The notes: generated from the sequence alone by a model not told the origin. A stretch of DNA of 64,000 nucleotides from Flavobacterium sp. Root420 (GCF_001427905.1 NZ_LMEF01000023.1:519617-583616); one strand, 5' to 3'; shown: positions 1 through 9,924, counted from the stretch's first letter. A program made the numbers and translations.

Positions 1-212
1 TGAATGTTTCCTGAAAAATCTTTGGCTACAAAAATTTCAGAATCTTTGAAATAATTTAATTCTTCATCATACACTTCCTGAGTGTCTGAAATGATTTCTT
101 TTGCACTTACATTTTCACAATGATGATTGAAGTTTTCCTCTACTACAAATTTGGCTAATTCTGTAAGTTGGTTTAATTCTAATCTTTCTAAGTAATTTTG
201 AGTAATTGTCAT
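1..212 (-). CDS. Partial CDS, probable GNAT-family N-acetyltransferase (N-terminal part)
   Basis: An open minus-strand frame begins with ATG at 212 and runs off the left edge after about 70 codons. The translation starts MTITQNYLERLELNQLTEL and later reads FVAKDFSGNI, which resembles the beta2-beta3 strands of a GNAT acetyltransferase (a strand ending in an acidic residue, then a Gly turn). The acetyl-CoA binding motif would lie outside the window, so the family call is tentative. A TAnnTTTG -7 box sits 28 bases upstream at 240-247. The gene is divergent from the LuxR regulator at 540, which may control it. Confidence 0.5.
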   Translation of the reverse strand, partial: MTITQNYLERLELNQLTELAKFVVEENFNHHCENVSAKEIISDTQEVYDEELNYFKDSEIFVAKDFSGNI

Positions 213-239
213 TGGGGTTTATTTCATTTTGGTTCGTAA

Positions 240-247
240 CAAATCTA
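240..247 (-). promoter_or_regulatory. Candidate -7 box of the GNAT-like gene
   Basis: The minus strand reads TAGATTTG, an exact match to the Bacteroidota TAnnTTTG -7 consensus, 28 bases upstream of the ATG at 212. No clear -33 TTG is visible, which could mean that an activator is required. Confidence 0.35.
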
Positions 248-268
248 ATTTTCATATTACTTTATTTT

Positions 269-317
269 ACTACACTAAATAGTAGTATTTACCTAAAATT
301 CAATAAACTACACTAAA
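269..317. repeat. Direct repeat ACTACACTAAA x2 between divergent genes
   Basis: The 11-mer ACTACACTAAA occurs at 269-279 and again at 307-317, a 38-base offset. The first copy overlaps a small inverted repeat, TACTA-N7-TAGTA (268-284). Both copies lie upstream of the candidate -7 box at 240-247 and between the GNAT-like gene and the LuxR regulator. That placement suits an activator site, but the function is inferred. Confidence 0.4.
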
Positions 318-539
318 AAAACAGGAACTGCTTTTTGACAATAAAAAAATAGATTAAGAGAAATAAATCCGATGAAAAAAAACCTGAATTTAATAGCCCG
401 AGAAAATCTTACATTGTTTTTAAATTAAAAACCATTTATAAGGATTTGATAATCAATAAGTATTACTGTTATTATACAAGATTGATGTACTTTTTTCATA
501 CATAAAAAAAAATGGGTAAATTTGATAAAAATTAAGCAG

Positions 540-1304
540 ATGAAAGACCAGGATTTGAATTCATTTTTTGATTCAAGGAATACGATTTTTAGCTTGACAG
601 ATGAAGAAAGAATATATAAATTCGATTATATAGAGCCAATTAAGGCATTTGCAAGAGCAACTTATACCAGCTTATATGTTATAAATTATTTGGAACAGGG
701 ATTTGAATATGTTTCAGATAACCCTTTATTTCTGTGTGGTAATACGCCTCAGCAAGTTTTAGAAATGGGTTATGCTTTTTATTTTAAGCATGTTCCTCAA
801 TCTGATATAGAATTATTGCTTAAAATTAATTCAGTGGGGTTTGATTTTTACGATAAAACACCAATAGAGGATCGAATTCTGTACACCATCTCGTATGATT
901 TTCATTTAAAAAACCAGGAAGGAAAATTGATTTTAATCAATCAAAAACTTACTCCTGTTTTTTTAACCAGTACCGGAAAAATATGGAAAGCAATATGTAT
1001 TATTTCATTATCGTCTGAACGCAAAGCCGGTAATATTAAAATACATAAAAACGGAGAAAATATGGTTCATAATTATAATCTCAAGCTTGACCGATGGGAA
1101 GACTCCAAGAAAATAGCTTTGTCTAAAAGAGAAAAAGAAATTTTACAGCTTTCAACACGCGGTTTTACTATAAATGAAATTGCCGAAGAAATATTTATTT
1201 CGCCAGATACTGTAAAATTTCACAGGCGAAAACTTTTTGAGAAATTAGACGTAACCAATATTTCAGAAGCCATTGCTTTTGCTACTAGTAATAAACTGAT
1301 TTAA
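540..1304 (+). CDS. LuxR-type transcriptional regulator with PAS-like sensor region
   Basis: A DNA-binding regulator of about 254 residues. The C-terminal 65 residues form a LuxR/GerE helix-turn-helix, seen as LSKREKEILQLSTRGFTINE followed by IAEEIFISPDTVKFHRRKLF. The first ~170 residues have the character of the PAS-like regions found in flavobacterial LuxR proteins, but no ligand residues can be named. There is no response-regulator receiver domain, so it is not a standard two-component output protein. The longer frame begins with TTG at 522; I prefer the ATG at 540, because TAAATTTG at 517-524 resembles a -7 box and would overlap the TTG. The gene is divergent from a GNAT-like gene and convergent with an E1-like gene. 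The ligand and targets are unknown. Confidence 0.85.
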   Translation: MKDQDLNSFFDSRNTIFSLTDEERIYKFDYIEPIKAFARATYTSLYVINYLEQGFEYVSDNPLFLCGNTPQQVLEMGYAFYFKHVPQSDIELLLKINSVGFDFYDKTPIEDRILYTISYDFHLKNQEGKLILINQKLTPVFLTSTGKIWKAICIISLSSERKAGNIKIHKNGENMVHNYNLKLDRWEDSKKIALSKREKEILQLSTRGFTINEIAEEIFISPDTVKFHRRKLFEKLDVTNISEAIAFATSNKLI

Positions 1305-1392
1305 TGCTGTCTGGCATTTTTTTGTAAAAAATTTTAAGGCAATTGTATCTTTTGTAAAGGTGTATATTCCTTCATTTTTTCTGCTATAACAA

Positions 1393-1431
1393 AAAAGCTG
1401 CATTCAAAATCAAATTTTGAATGCAGCTTTT
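1393..1431. terminator. Bidirectional terminator hairpin
   Basis: An 18-bp perfect stem (1393-1410 with 1414-1431) closes on a 3-base loop and has A/T-rich flanks. It lies between the convergent LuxR gene and E1-like gene and can serve both. Confidence 0.85.
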
Positions 1432-1487
1432 AAAGAAATTATTTTATAAAGAATCACAAATCTAAATAGGCAGATCTCTCAAATGGT

Positions 1488-2234
1488 CTATTTGATACTA
1501 GTCAAATAAAATTCCGGAAATACTTTTATACGGTTATTAACCGCGATATCAAATGCAATATTGGTACACAAACCAGCAACTAGCCAAGATGCAATAGAAA
1601 GCTGCGGAGGAGAAAGATTTTTGTCTTCTTTTATATATTCGTCCAAGACTTTTTCCAGCCATTCCTGAGGATTTTCCCAATATTGCATATATTCTAAAAC
1701 ATAATTGACAACATTGATTTCGGTAAATTTTTCACCTGATTTCTTTAGGGCATCTAATCCTTCTTCTTCTGAAATTACCAGTACCAATGCGCCCCATCCT
1801 AAATTATACGGATGTAGTACCGGAATCTTTCTACTTTGACATATAGAATCGAACAAAAGCGGCACATCTGAAGTAAAGTCCAAAGCGTTGATCGCAATTT
1901 TATGATCTTTTATGTATTCTTCAACATTTTCCGGAGTTAAAAAACAATTATAAGTCGTGATTTTTGCCTCATTATTAATAGAAAGCAATCTTTCCTTAAG
2001 TGCTTCTACTTTAGGTTTAGAGATATCTTTTTCAGTATAGTTTTGTCTGTTTAAATTGGATAATTCGACAACATCGCCATCAATTATGGTAAGGGTTTCA
2101 AAACCCAATCTCAGTAAACATTCTGCAATTACACTCCCGATACCTGCTCCGCCTAATAGTATGGGTGTGTTTTTGATTATTTCTTGTTGTTGAGGGGTAA
2201 TATAAATTCTATTTCTAATATTCCTTTGATCCAT
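1488..2234 (-). CDS. ThiF/HesA/MoeB-type E1-like adenylyltransferase
   Basis: A 248-residue E1-like nucleotide-binding protein. The Rossmann motif GGAGIGS is at residues 28-34, the acidic nucleotide-ribose motif IDGDVVE is near 51-57, and the NLNRQ motif is at 60-64 with a conserved Lys at about 75. These are the ATP-binding and adenylating residues of the ThiF/MoeB/MccB superfamily. The CxxC zinc knuckles of MoeB and ThiF are absent, and the C-terminal part is divergent, so this is unlikely to be the housekeeping thiamine or molybdopterin enzyme. Such proteins adenylate the C-terminal carboxylate of a small protein or peptide. No ubiquitin-like or sulfur-carrier gene is next to it. The substrate is unknown. 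Confidence 0.8.
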   Translation of the reverse strand: MDQRNIRNRIYITPQQQEIIKNTPILLGGAGIGSVIAECLLRLGFETLTIIDGDVVELSNLNRQNYTEKDISKPKVEALKERLLSINNEAKITTYNCFLTPENVEEYIKDHKIAINALDFTSDVPLLFDSICQSRKIPVLHPYNLGWGALVLVISEEEGLDALKKSGEKFTEINVVNYVLEYMQYWENPQEWLEKVLDEYIKEDKNLSPPQLSIASWLVAGLCTNIAFDIAVNNRIKVFPEFYLTSIK

Positions 2235-2319
2235 ATTTCTATTTTTATACTAATTCTATTTTAATAACTGTTGAAATCAAAACTTTCTTACGATCTGCTC
2301 TTGTTCACGTAGCCTGCAT

Positions 2320-2346
2320 ACGTACATTTAGACACGTACAAAAATA
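2320..2346 (-). promoter_or_regulatory. Candidate promoter of the E1-like gene with ACGTAC direct repeat
   Basis: The minus strand has TATTTTTG at 2346-2339, matching the TAnnTTTG -7 box, about 105 bases upstream of the ATG. ACGTAC occurs at 2320-2325 and 2334-2339, spaced so that the second copy overlaps the -7 box. A repressor could bind there, but this is inferred from arrangement only. Confidence 0.3.
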
Positions 2347-2369
2347 GCAAAAACCTCATCAAATATGAG

Positions 2370-2400
2370 AAACCTCCAAAATCAATGACTTTGGAGGTTT
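2370..2400 (-). terminator. Terminator of the RND efflux operon
   Basis: An 11-bp perfect stem (AAACCTCCAAA at 2370-2380, its complement at 2390-2400) has a 9-base loop. It lies 59 bases beyond the stop of the RND permease. Confidence 0.7.
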
Positions 2401-2458
2401 GCATTTCTAATAACAATATGAACTTAATTTGTTTTTATATAAGATAATGATTAGTTAT

Positions 2459-5400
2459 TTAATTTGCATTCTCATTTTCGATGCTTGGAGGCATTAATTT
2501 ATACATTACTGGTGTTACAATTCTGGAAAGAATGGTAGAACTTATAAGGCCTCCAATTAATACAATTGCCAATGGTGCAATTAGTGGATTAGAGTTCAGC
2601 GCAAGAGGAATAAGTCCGCAGATTGCTGTTATAGAAGTTAGTACTACGGGCAGAAAACGAGTTTCTCCTGCAATAGCAATTGCTTCATCAATTGAATGTC
2701 CTTCTTGACGCAATTGATTGGTAAAATCTACCAAAAGCAGTGAATTTTTTACCTGAATTCCCGAGAGACCAATAAAACCAATTATCGCTACAAGTGACAT
2801 AGGACTTCCGTTAATAAGCAATAATACTACACCTCCTAAAATCCCTAACGGAATAATGGAAAGTACAATTATAATTCCTTTGAAAGTTTTGAACTGTAGT
2901 AGCAATACACCAATGAAAAGGAATGTACTCAAAATAATAACTGCCAGAAAATTGCCTCCAAGAGCATCTCCTTCAGATTCTTTTTCTCCTGAAAGCTTGT
3001 AATAATATCCTTTTGGCATTTTTAATTGATCCAGTTTAGGGATAATTTCAACCAAAAGGTCATTAGCATAATATCCTTTTGCTGACAACGCCGTTACTTT
3101 TGAAAAACGTGATTTATTAAAATGATTAATCGCTGTGGGCGAAGTTTCAAAAGAAATTGTTGCAATCTGATTAAGTGATACGGGGGTGCCCTGAATATTA
3201 TTTACATATAAATTTTTCAGTGCATCAAGATTTGAGAATTTATTTCTTGGCAATGTGAGTGTTACATTTCTTGCATCGCCACGATCGTCTATATAATCAC
3301 CAACAGTTAATCCGGCAACAGCAAGGCGAATTACTTTGTCAGCTTCGCTTGTCAACACACCGAGTGTTCTTGCTTTTTCTTTATTAATTTTTACTTTGAC
3401 ATCAGTTTTATAGGTATTTAGTTCATTATTGATATAGACAGTTCCTTCCTGGTTTCGCAAAATATTTTCTACCTCAGACGAAAGCTGACGCAAAACTTTT
3501 TGGTCTTCGCCAAATAAACGCACTACAATATTTGCTTCCAAAGGCGTTCCTTGTTCAAAGTCTTTTACCTCTACTTTGGCGTAAGGCATTGTTTTAAATT
3601 TATCTCTCAATTTTTCAATCAAAGCTGTTTTATCCGAAGGTTTCGCTTCATCCTCCAATTGAACAAATATCTGGGCAAAATCAGATTTTCTATCCTGAGG
3701 ATGCACATTGTAATAAATCTGCGGATTTCCTTTACCAACATTGGCGGTATAAAACACAATTTCTTTATGATTTTTCAACTCTGCTTCGATAATTTTTGTA
3801 ACCCTGTCACTCTCTGATATATTAGCCTGAAGAGGCAGTTTTATATTAATTAAAAACATTGGTTTTTCTGAAGTTGGGAATAACTTAAAACCAGTGGCTT
3901 TAAACAATCCAAAAGCAGTAATACTTAATACTATAGAGATGGCAATAGTTGTTCTTGGATATTTTAATGCTTTTGGCATTATATCTCTATACGATCTGGT
4001 TAGAAATTTTTGCAGATATTGAAGAAAAATGTTACCACCAGCATGCTCATGTGTTTTTAAAAATCGGCTTCCTAAAAATGGTACTAATGTCAAGGCTACA
4101 ATCATAGAAGCCAATACACTTGTAATAACTGCCATTGGCAGACTTCTGATAAATTCACCCGAAACATCAGGAAGAAAAACCAGTGGTAAAAAAGCAATCA
4201 CAAGTGTCGCAGTACATCCTACAACAGCAAGTCCTATTTGTTTTGTTCCTTTTAAAACGGCATCCATTTTAGAATGTCCTTCCCTAAGCCATCGCTCGAT
4301 GTTTTCTACCACCACAATACTATCATCGACCAGAAGCCCCAAAGCAACTACTAGACCTACAATACTTAACTGATTTAAAGAAAAGCCAAATGCATTCATG
4401 GCAATAAGACCCAGTGCCAGAGACAATGGTATCGATATCATCACGATTCCGGAGGCTCTAAATCCTAATGGCAATAAAGTAATGATTACCAAAACGATGG
4501 CAAGTGCAAAATCAAAACCTAAATGCCCTAAACGTTGTGATACCATATTTGCCTGGTCGAAATTTTTAACCAGCTTGATATTTTGAGGCAGGTCTTTTGA
4601 GAATTCTTCTACTATTGGTAAAAACTCTTTCTGAACATCAGTAATGTTTACATTATCTTTCATTCCGGCAGTCACCAGTACACATCGATGTCCGTTTACA
4701 CGGGTAATATGATCTACAACCTGAGATTTATAGCCAACGTCGGCAACATCTTTCATGTAGACAATTTTTCCGTTTGCATTATAAATAACCGTATTGGCAA
4801 CATCTTCGGCGTTTTTAAATTTACCGCTTGTTTTTACATTAAAGACTTTGCTGTCCAGGTCAATACTTCCCCCGGGAATGTCAGCAGCCTCACTTTGCAA
4901 ACTCCCCATTACAACATTTAAAGGAATTTTTAATTGTGCCAATTTATCCAATTGCAGATCAATACGAATTTCCTGCTCTGGGATCCCCGAATATTTTACA
5001 TCTTTAAGATTGGTAATTTTTTCTAATTTTGTCTTAAGTTTATCTGCTTCATCACGCAGTTTTTTGTCAGAAGCATTTTCTGACACTAAGGCAACCTGAA
5101 GAATTTTCACATCCGAAGAGGCTATTTTCTCTGTTTTAATCTGATAAATGTCTTTTGGGAGTTCACTGCTTTTAAGCGCATTCATTTCAGTAGAAATCTC
5201 CTGATATTTATTATCAACATCTACTCCATATTTAAATTTAACCTGAAAAGCGGCTACTCCATCCTCTACAGTAGTTAATATTTTATCTATGTTTTCAAGT
5301 CCGTAAATTTTATTCTCGATTGGTTTTACGACTTGTTCCTCCATATCTTTTGGACTCGTTCCGGGATAAATAACCGTAATTAAATATTGCGGCGGATGAG

Positions 5401-5518
5401 TCGAAGGATCTTCTGCGCGGGGCATCGAAAATAGGGTAAGATATCCTACTACTGACACTAGCAGAAATATGATCAGTGTAAACTGATAATTTTTAACGGC
5501 AAAGTTTGTAATCTTCAT
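2459..5518 (-). CDS. RND-family multidrug efflux permease (AcrB-like, HAE1 type)
   Basis: A 1019-residue inner-membrane proton-driven pump, the usual length for AcrB/MexB-type proteins. The N-terminal segment (residues ~10-30) is the first membrane helix, followed by a large periplasmic loop opening with RAEDPSTHPPQYLITVIYPG. TM4 carries LLVDDSIVVVENIERWL, with the adjacent Asp pair known in this family as the proton relay. A second periplasmic loop and membrane bundle follow, as expected from the internal duplication. It is the last gene of the tetR-tolC-adaptor-pump operon and starts only 10 bases after the adaptor. The metal ligands of CusA are not evident, so drug or toxic-compound export is more likely than metal export. 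The substrate is unknown. Confidence 0.95.
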   Translation of the reverse strand: MKITNFAVKNYQFTLIIFLLVSVVGYLTLFSMPRAEDPSTHPPQYLITVIYPGTSPKDMEEQVVKPIENKIYGLENIDKILTTVEDGVAAFQVKFKYGVDVDNKYQEISTEMNALKSSELPKDIYQIKTEKIASSDVKILQVALVSENASDKKLRDEADKLKTKLEKITNLKDVKYSGIPEQEIRIDLQLDKLAQLKIPLNVVMGSLQSEAADIPGGSIDLDSKVFNVKTSGKFKNAEDVANTVIYNANGKIVYMKDVADVGYKSQVVDHITRVNGHRCVLVTAGMKDNVNITDVQKEFLPIVEEFSKDLPQNIKLVKNFDQANMVSQRLGHLGFDFALAIVLVIITLLPLGFRASGIVMISIPLSLALGLIAMNAFGFSLNQLSIVGLVVALGLLVDDSIVVVENIERWLREGHSKMDAVLKGTKQIGLAVVGCTATLVIAFLPLVFLPDVSGEFIRSLPMAVITSVLASMIVALTLVPFLGSRFLKTHEHAGGNIFLQYLQKFLTRSYRDIMPKALKYPRTTIAISIVLSITAFGLFKATGFKLFPTSEKPMFLINIKLPLQANISESDRVTKIIEAELKNHKEIVFYTANVGKGNPQIYYNVHPQDRKSDFAQIFVQLEDEAKPSDKTALIEKLRDKFKTMPYAKVEVKDFEQGTPLEANIVVRLFGEDQKVLRQLSSEVENILRNQEGTVYINNELNTYKTDVKVKINKEKARTLGVLTSEADKVIRLAVAGLTVGDYIDDRGDARNVTLTLPRNKFSNLDALKNLYVNNIQGTPVSLNQIATISFETSPTAINHFNKSRFSKVTALSAKGYYANDLLVEIIPKLDQLKMPKGYYYKLSGEKESEGDALGGNFLAVIILSTFLFIGVLLLQFKTFKGIIIVLSIIPLGILGGVVLLLINGSPMSLVAIIGFIGLSGIQVKNSLLLVDFTNQLRQEGHSIDEAIAIAGETRFLPVVLTSITAICGLIPLALNSNPLIAPLAIVLIGGLISSTILSRIVTPVMYKLMPPSIENENAN

Positions 5519-5528
5519 GATGTTTCGA

Positions 5529-6620
5529 TTATTTAATGATCTTGATCGTTGATTGTTCGTTTAGATAAGCGCTGTTAGATACCACAATCTGATCCGTTTT
5601 CTGAAGACCATCTTTTATAAATACTTTGTTATTTTCAAATTTACTGATCGTAACAGGCTGACGTTTTACTTTATTATTTTCTACTAAAAACACAAAGGCT
5701 TTATCTCCATCGGCTTCAATAAGCGAGTTATATGGAATGATAATAAAATCTTCGGCCGTTTCGGCTTTAATTTCTGCTTTGCCAAACATACCTACTGCTG
5801 GTTTACTTTTTTTCATATTCAGTTTCAATTCTACCTGAAAAGAGCCTAATGCAGCATCTGACGCCTGAGACTTTCTAAAAATAGAAGCATCAAAACGTTC
5901 GTCTGGATAACCATCGAGGGTAACAACTGCTTTCTGACCTATTTTAGTTGATGCCCATTCTTTGTCTGTTAAACCAATTTTTAATAAATAATTATTGTTT
6001 TGGATGGTTTCATTGATAGCTAAAATTGGAGATCCTGCTCCCACTACTTCGCCTTCGTTCGCTATTTTAGTAGTTACAAAACCATCGGCAACCGCATAAA
6101 TCTTAGCATAACGAGCATTAAAGGCAACGGCATCTTTCTGCTTTTTAGCAATATCAAGCCCTGTTTTCGTATTTTGAAGTTGTTCCAAAGTGTATACGCT
6201 GTCTTTATACAGATTATTGGCGCGGTTGTAATCGCGTTCGTACTTTTTTACGTTCAAATCTGTTTGGTTTAAACCCGCATTAATTTCGGTTTCATCTAAA
6301 GACGCCAATAGCTGACCTTTCTTGAAAAACTGCCCTTCTTCTACATAAATACGCTTTACAACACCGCCTATTTTAAAACCATAATTGGCCTGATTTTCTG
6401 TAGTTATTAAACCAGATGCACTTATATTATTTGTGAGTGCCAAAGATTGGACTGTTGCTGTTTTAACCGGAATAATATCAGCAGTTTCGAATGGTGTATG
6501 CTCTTTTTTTTCTTCTTTACACGCGTAAAAAAGAGGAAGTACAAAAAAACTTATTAGTATTGTTTTTTTACTCACAAGTGTAAAATTATTTTTTAGGTAT
6601 TCGTTAATCTTTAATTTCAT
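5529..6620 (-). CDS. RND efflux periplasmic adaptor (HlyD/MFP family)
   Basis: A 363-residue membrane-fusion protein that links the RND pump to the TolC channel. A hydrophobic N-terminal segment ends in PLFYAC at about residue 34, a plausible though imperfect lipobox, so the protein is probably a lipoprotein facing the periplasm. The order is as in AcrA: a lipoyl/barrel-sandwich half (IYVEEGQFFKKGQLLASLDE), a coiled-coil hairpin (LNQTDLNVKKYERDYNRANN), the second lipoyl half, then a beta-barrel region (KAVVTLDGYPDERFDASIFR) and a membrane-proximal domain. It lies between the TolC and pump genes with 10-12 base gaps, so the three are surely co-transcribed. Confidence 0.93.
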   Translation of the reverse strand: MKLKINEYLKNNFTLVSKKTILISFFVLPLFYACKEEKKEHTPFETADIIPVKTATVQSLALTNNISASGLITTENQANYGFKIGGVVKRIYVEEGQFFKKGQLLASLDETEINAGLNQTDLNVKKYERDYNRANNLYKDSVYTLEQLQNTKTGLDIAKKQKDAVAFNARYAKIYAVADGFVTTKIANEGEVVGAGSPILAINETIQNNNYLLKIGLTDKEWASTKIGQKAVVTLDGYPDERFDASIFRKSQASDAALGSFQVELKLNMKKSKPAVGMFGKAEIKAETAEDFIIIPYNSLIEADGDKAFVFLVENNKVKRQPVTISKFENNKVFIKDGLQKTDQIVVSNSAYLNEQSTIKIIK

Positions 6621-6632
6621 GATTTTTTCTAT

Positions 6633-7976
6633 TTAGTTAAAAGTAAAAGTTGCATTGGCCCTTTCTAATTCTGCAAAGGCAATCCAGGAATTATACAAGG
6701 CTATATTGGTATTTAACTGAGCATTTACCCACTGGTTTTGCGCATCCAGAAGTTCTATGTATATGGCCTGACCTTCTTTGTATAATTTTGTTATATCGTC
6801 GTTGTATTTTTTGGCTGACTCTTTTTGGTTTCTATCTGCATAGAATTGTTCCAATGTTGATTTTAAATTATTTTGGGAAACCTGAAACTGAAGAAGTAAC
6901 TGCTGTTTTACATTATCGATCTGCGAACTGATTTTTTTATTGTCTTCTTCTACTTGTTTGAGTTTGAATTTATTCTTGTTTCCTGAAAAAATATTCCATT
7001 CTAAACCCACTCCGGCAAAATAATAACGGGACTGTTTGTTTACTTCAAAATCAAAATCCTGAATTCCAAAATCTGCAAAACCGTTCACTTTAGGAAACCA
7101 ATACGACTGCGTAAGTTTGCTCACATTATCGTTTATTTCTTTTACCTGAGTAAGTTTTTGGAGTTCTTCTCTGTTTTGGGTGTTTTCTGAAAGAGCTTCA
7201 ATTGGCAAGGCTTCACTTTGATCTGTTTCTATTGCTGTATCCAATTTTTCATTCAATAAAAAATTAAAATAAGATTTGGCATTATTGCTGGTTTGTTTTG
7301 CCGTTTCTAAGTTTGCCTGTATTCGTATTACCTCATTATCACTTCTTAAAACAGCGGTACGGTTTATTTTATCATTTTTAAATAACGCTTGATTAACCCT
7401 TTGGTTTTCCTTGACCAATGCCAAAGCATCCTGATAAATTTTAATACCTTCAACCGACTGGAGGTATTTGTAGTAGGCTATTTTTATTTCCTTGACTAAC
7501 TCCCTCTGATAAATTTCCAGTTCTATTTTTTGTAATGAAGTCTGCTGATTTTTAATTCTTTTGTTGTAGATAATTTCATAATTCAGCAGTGGCATTGTGG
7601 TATGAATTTTAGCATCATAAAAGTTATCCGGATTAATTAAAACAGACTGATTCTCTAAAGCTGGAAATGCATTAGAATTTGTGATTTGATTCAGGGTATT
7701 GTACACCGGATTCAGCATATCACCTATCGGAATATCAATCGTCCTTCCGCCTTCTGCCTTAGTATAACTTCCGTTTAAGGAAACCGTTGGATAAAACAAG
7801 GATCTCGCTTCTTTTAAGGCATACATACTTTTATTAATATCAAAGTTATGTTGCTTAATTACTTCGTTATTTTTTAGTCCAGTTTGTATGTAACTGTCCA
7901 GCCTGCTTTGTGAATATCCCAGATATCCAAAACAGATTATTGCAAAATTTACTATTATTTTCATTTTATTATACAT
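6633..7976 (-). CDS. TolC-like outer-membrane efflux protein
   Basis: A 447-residue outer-membrane channel subunit. The signal peptide is MKIIVNFAIICFGYLGYSQ, starting at the Met encoded at 7964; the ATG at 7976 adds four residues and either start is possible. The remainder shows the two-fold repeated alpha-helical pattern of the OEP family, with long heptad-rich segments (ELEIYQRELVKEIKIAYYKY; QLLLQFQVSQNNLKSTLEQF) and beta-barrel strands between. It is the first structural gene of the efflux operon. A TetR-type palindrome lies just upstream at 7988-8000, in the gap after the regulator gene. Confidence 0.93.
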   Translation of the reverse strand: MYNKMKIIVNFAIICFGYLGYSQSRLDSYIQTGLKNNEVIKQHNFDINKSMYALKEARSLFYPTVSLNGSYTKAEGGRTIDIPIGDMLNPVYNTLNQITNSNAFPALENQSVLINPDNFYDAKIHTTMPLLNYEIIYNKRIKNQQTSLQKIELEIYQRELVKEIKIAYYKYLQSVEGIKIYQDALALVKENQRVNQALFKNDKINRTAVLRSDNEVIRIQANLETAKQTSNNAKSYFNFLLNEKLDTAIETDQSEALPIEALSENTQNREELQKLTQVKEINDNVSKLTQSYWFPKVNGFADFGIQDFDFEVNKQSRYYFAGVGLEWNIFSGNKNKFKLKQVEEDNKKISSQIDNVKQQLLLQFQVSQNNLKSTLEQFYADRNQKESAKKYNDDITKLYKEGQAIYIELLDAQNQWVNAQLNTNIALYNSWIAFAELERANATFTFN

Positions 7977-7987
7977 TGTTTTTAAAT

Positions 7988-8000
7988 TGAACGTTGTTCA
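7988..8000. promoter_or_regulatory. TetR-type operator, copy 1 (upstream of tolC-like gene)
   Basis: TGAAC-GTT-GTTCA is a perfect 5-bp inverted repeat with a 3-base spacer, in the 42-base gap between the tetR-like stop and the tolC-like start. The same palindrome in opposite orientation recurs at 8673-8685. Confidence 0.7.
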
Positions 8001-8018
8001 TTTTTTTAGCCAAAAAAA

Positions 8019-8636
8019 TTAAAGTTTTTCTATTATTTTTAAATATTCATTATATCCGTCAAACAAAATAGTATCAGGATTAGTAAATTTCACTCCCTTG
8101 GTTCTCTGACGAATTTCCAGACAGCACATACCGTGTACTAAACTCCAAATCATAAACGAAAGTGGTTCAACATTATGCCCTTTAAAATGCCCTTTATTGA
8201 TACATTCTTCAATTGTTTTTTTAAGGTAATTAAAAGTATTGGCACCTTCATCCCAATTTTCATTTTCAGATTTTTCCAAAAATTCCATTGGTGCTTTTAC
8301 ATTAAACATCAAATCGTACATCTCCGGATTTTCCAAAGCAAATTTTATGTACATAAATCCCATTTTTCGGATTCTTTCCATTGGATCTTCTAAGGTGAAC
8401 AAGTCTTTAAAATACCCTCCTAATTCATCAAAACCAATAGAATGCAGATCATGCAAAATGGCGTTTTTATCTTTAAAATAAACATATACAGTACCTACAC
8501 TATAATCAATTTCATCAGCTATGTTTCGAATAGTAGTTTGTTCTATACCTTTTTCAAGAAATAGCTTTTTGGCTCCTTTTAAAATCAGCGCTTTCAAAGC
8601 TTCTTTTTCACGTGCCTTTCTTTCTCCTGTACTCAT
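8019..8636 (-). CDS. TetR/AcrR-family repressor of the efflux operon
   Basis: A 205-residue regulator with an N-terminal TetR helix-turn-helix (residues ~15-60: ILKGAKKLFLEKGIEQTTIR then NIADEIDYSVGTVYVYFKDK). The all-helical C-terminal region would bind the inducer and dimerise. It is the first gene of the tetR-tolC-adaptor-RND operon. Identical palindromes lie in its own promoter (8673-8685) and before tolC (7988-8000). The simplest reading is that it represses both itself and the pump genes until a toxic compound binds. The ligand is not predictable from sequence. Confidence 0.93.
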   Translation of the reverse strand: MSTGERKAREKEALKALILKGAKKLFLEKGIEQTTIRNIADEIDYSVGTVYVYFKDKNAILHDLHSIGFDELGGYFKDLFTLEDPMERIRKMGFMYIKFALENPEMYDLMFNVKAPMEFLEKSENENWDEGANTFNYLKKTIEECINKGHFKGHNVEPLSFMIWSLVHGMCCLEIRQRTKGVKFTNPDTILFDGYNEYLKIIEKL

Positions 8637-8653
8637 ATCTTAAATTTATTTTG

Positions 8654-8661
8654 CAAACATA
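8654..8661 (-). promoter_or_regulatory. -7 box of the tetR-like promoter
   Basis: The minus strand reads TATGTTTG, matching TAnnTTTG, 17 bases upstream of the ATG at 8636. The operator at 8673-8685 lies immediately upstream, between the -7 box and where the -33 element should be, so a bound repressor would block RNA polymerase. Confidence 0.5.
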
Positions 8662-8672
8662 CAACATTTTAT

Positions 8673-8685
8673 TGAACAACGTTCA
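8673..8685. promoter_or_regulatory. TetR-type operator, copy 2 (tetR-like promoter)
   Basis: TGAAC-AAC-GTTCA is the reverse complement of the palindrome at 7988-8000. It lies 37-49 bases upstream of the tetR-like ATG and directly upstream of its -7 box. Confidence 0.75.
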
Positions 8686-8799
8686 TTTTTTATACAATAA
8701 TATAAATTTAGACAAAATAAGCCTTCAGTACTCACTTCAGAACCTGCATTAAATAGAACTTTTACAGCTGCATCACTAATTTTTCCTTATGAAGATCAG

Positions 8800-8861
8800 C
8801 CGGAAAAATCTATTTTCCGGAATCAACTCTTCAAGCAATTGCCGGACCAATAGATCCGGCA
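8800..8861 (-). terminator. Tandem hairpins downstream of the aldo/keto reductase
   Basis: Two small perfect stems lie side by side: CCGGAAAA (8800-8807) with 8813-8820, and TGCCGGA (8840-8846) with 8855-8861. They are the only structure in the ~280-base gap between the reductase stop and the tetR promoter. A terminator role is likely but lacks a clean T-run. Confidence 0.4.
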
Positions 8862-8915
8862 TCAACAATAACTACAATAACTATAATAACTTATTTGTTG
8901 CTCCTGATTTTATTT

Positions 8916-9908
<993 letters not shown>

Positions 9909-9924
9909 TTATTTAAATTTCTAT

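Noticed and set aside
2459..5518. Heavy-metal (CusA-type) pump
   Set aside because: No methionine-rich metal ligands are evident in the permease or adaptor, and the TetR regulator fits drug efflux better.
8645..8795. Open minus-strand segment reading SDAAVKVLFNAGSEVSTEG
   Set aside because: It has no clear start, runs across the tetR promoter and operator, and matches no family I recognise.
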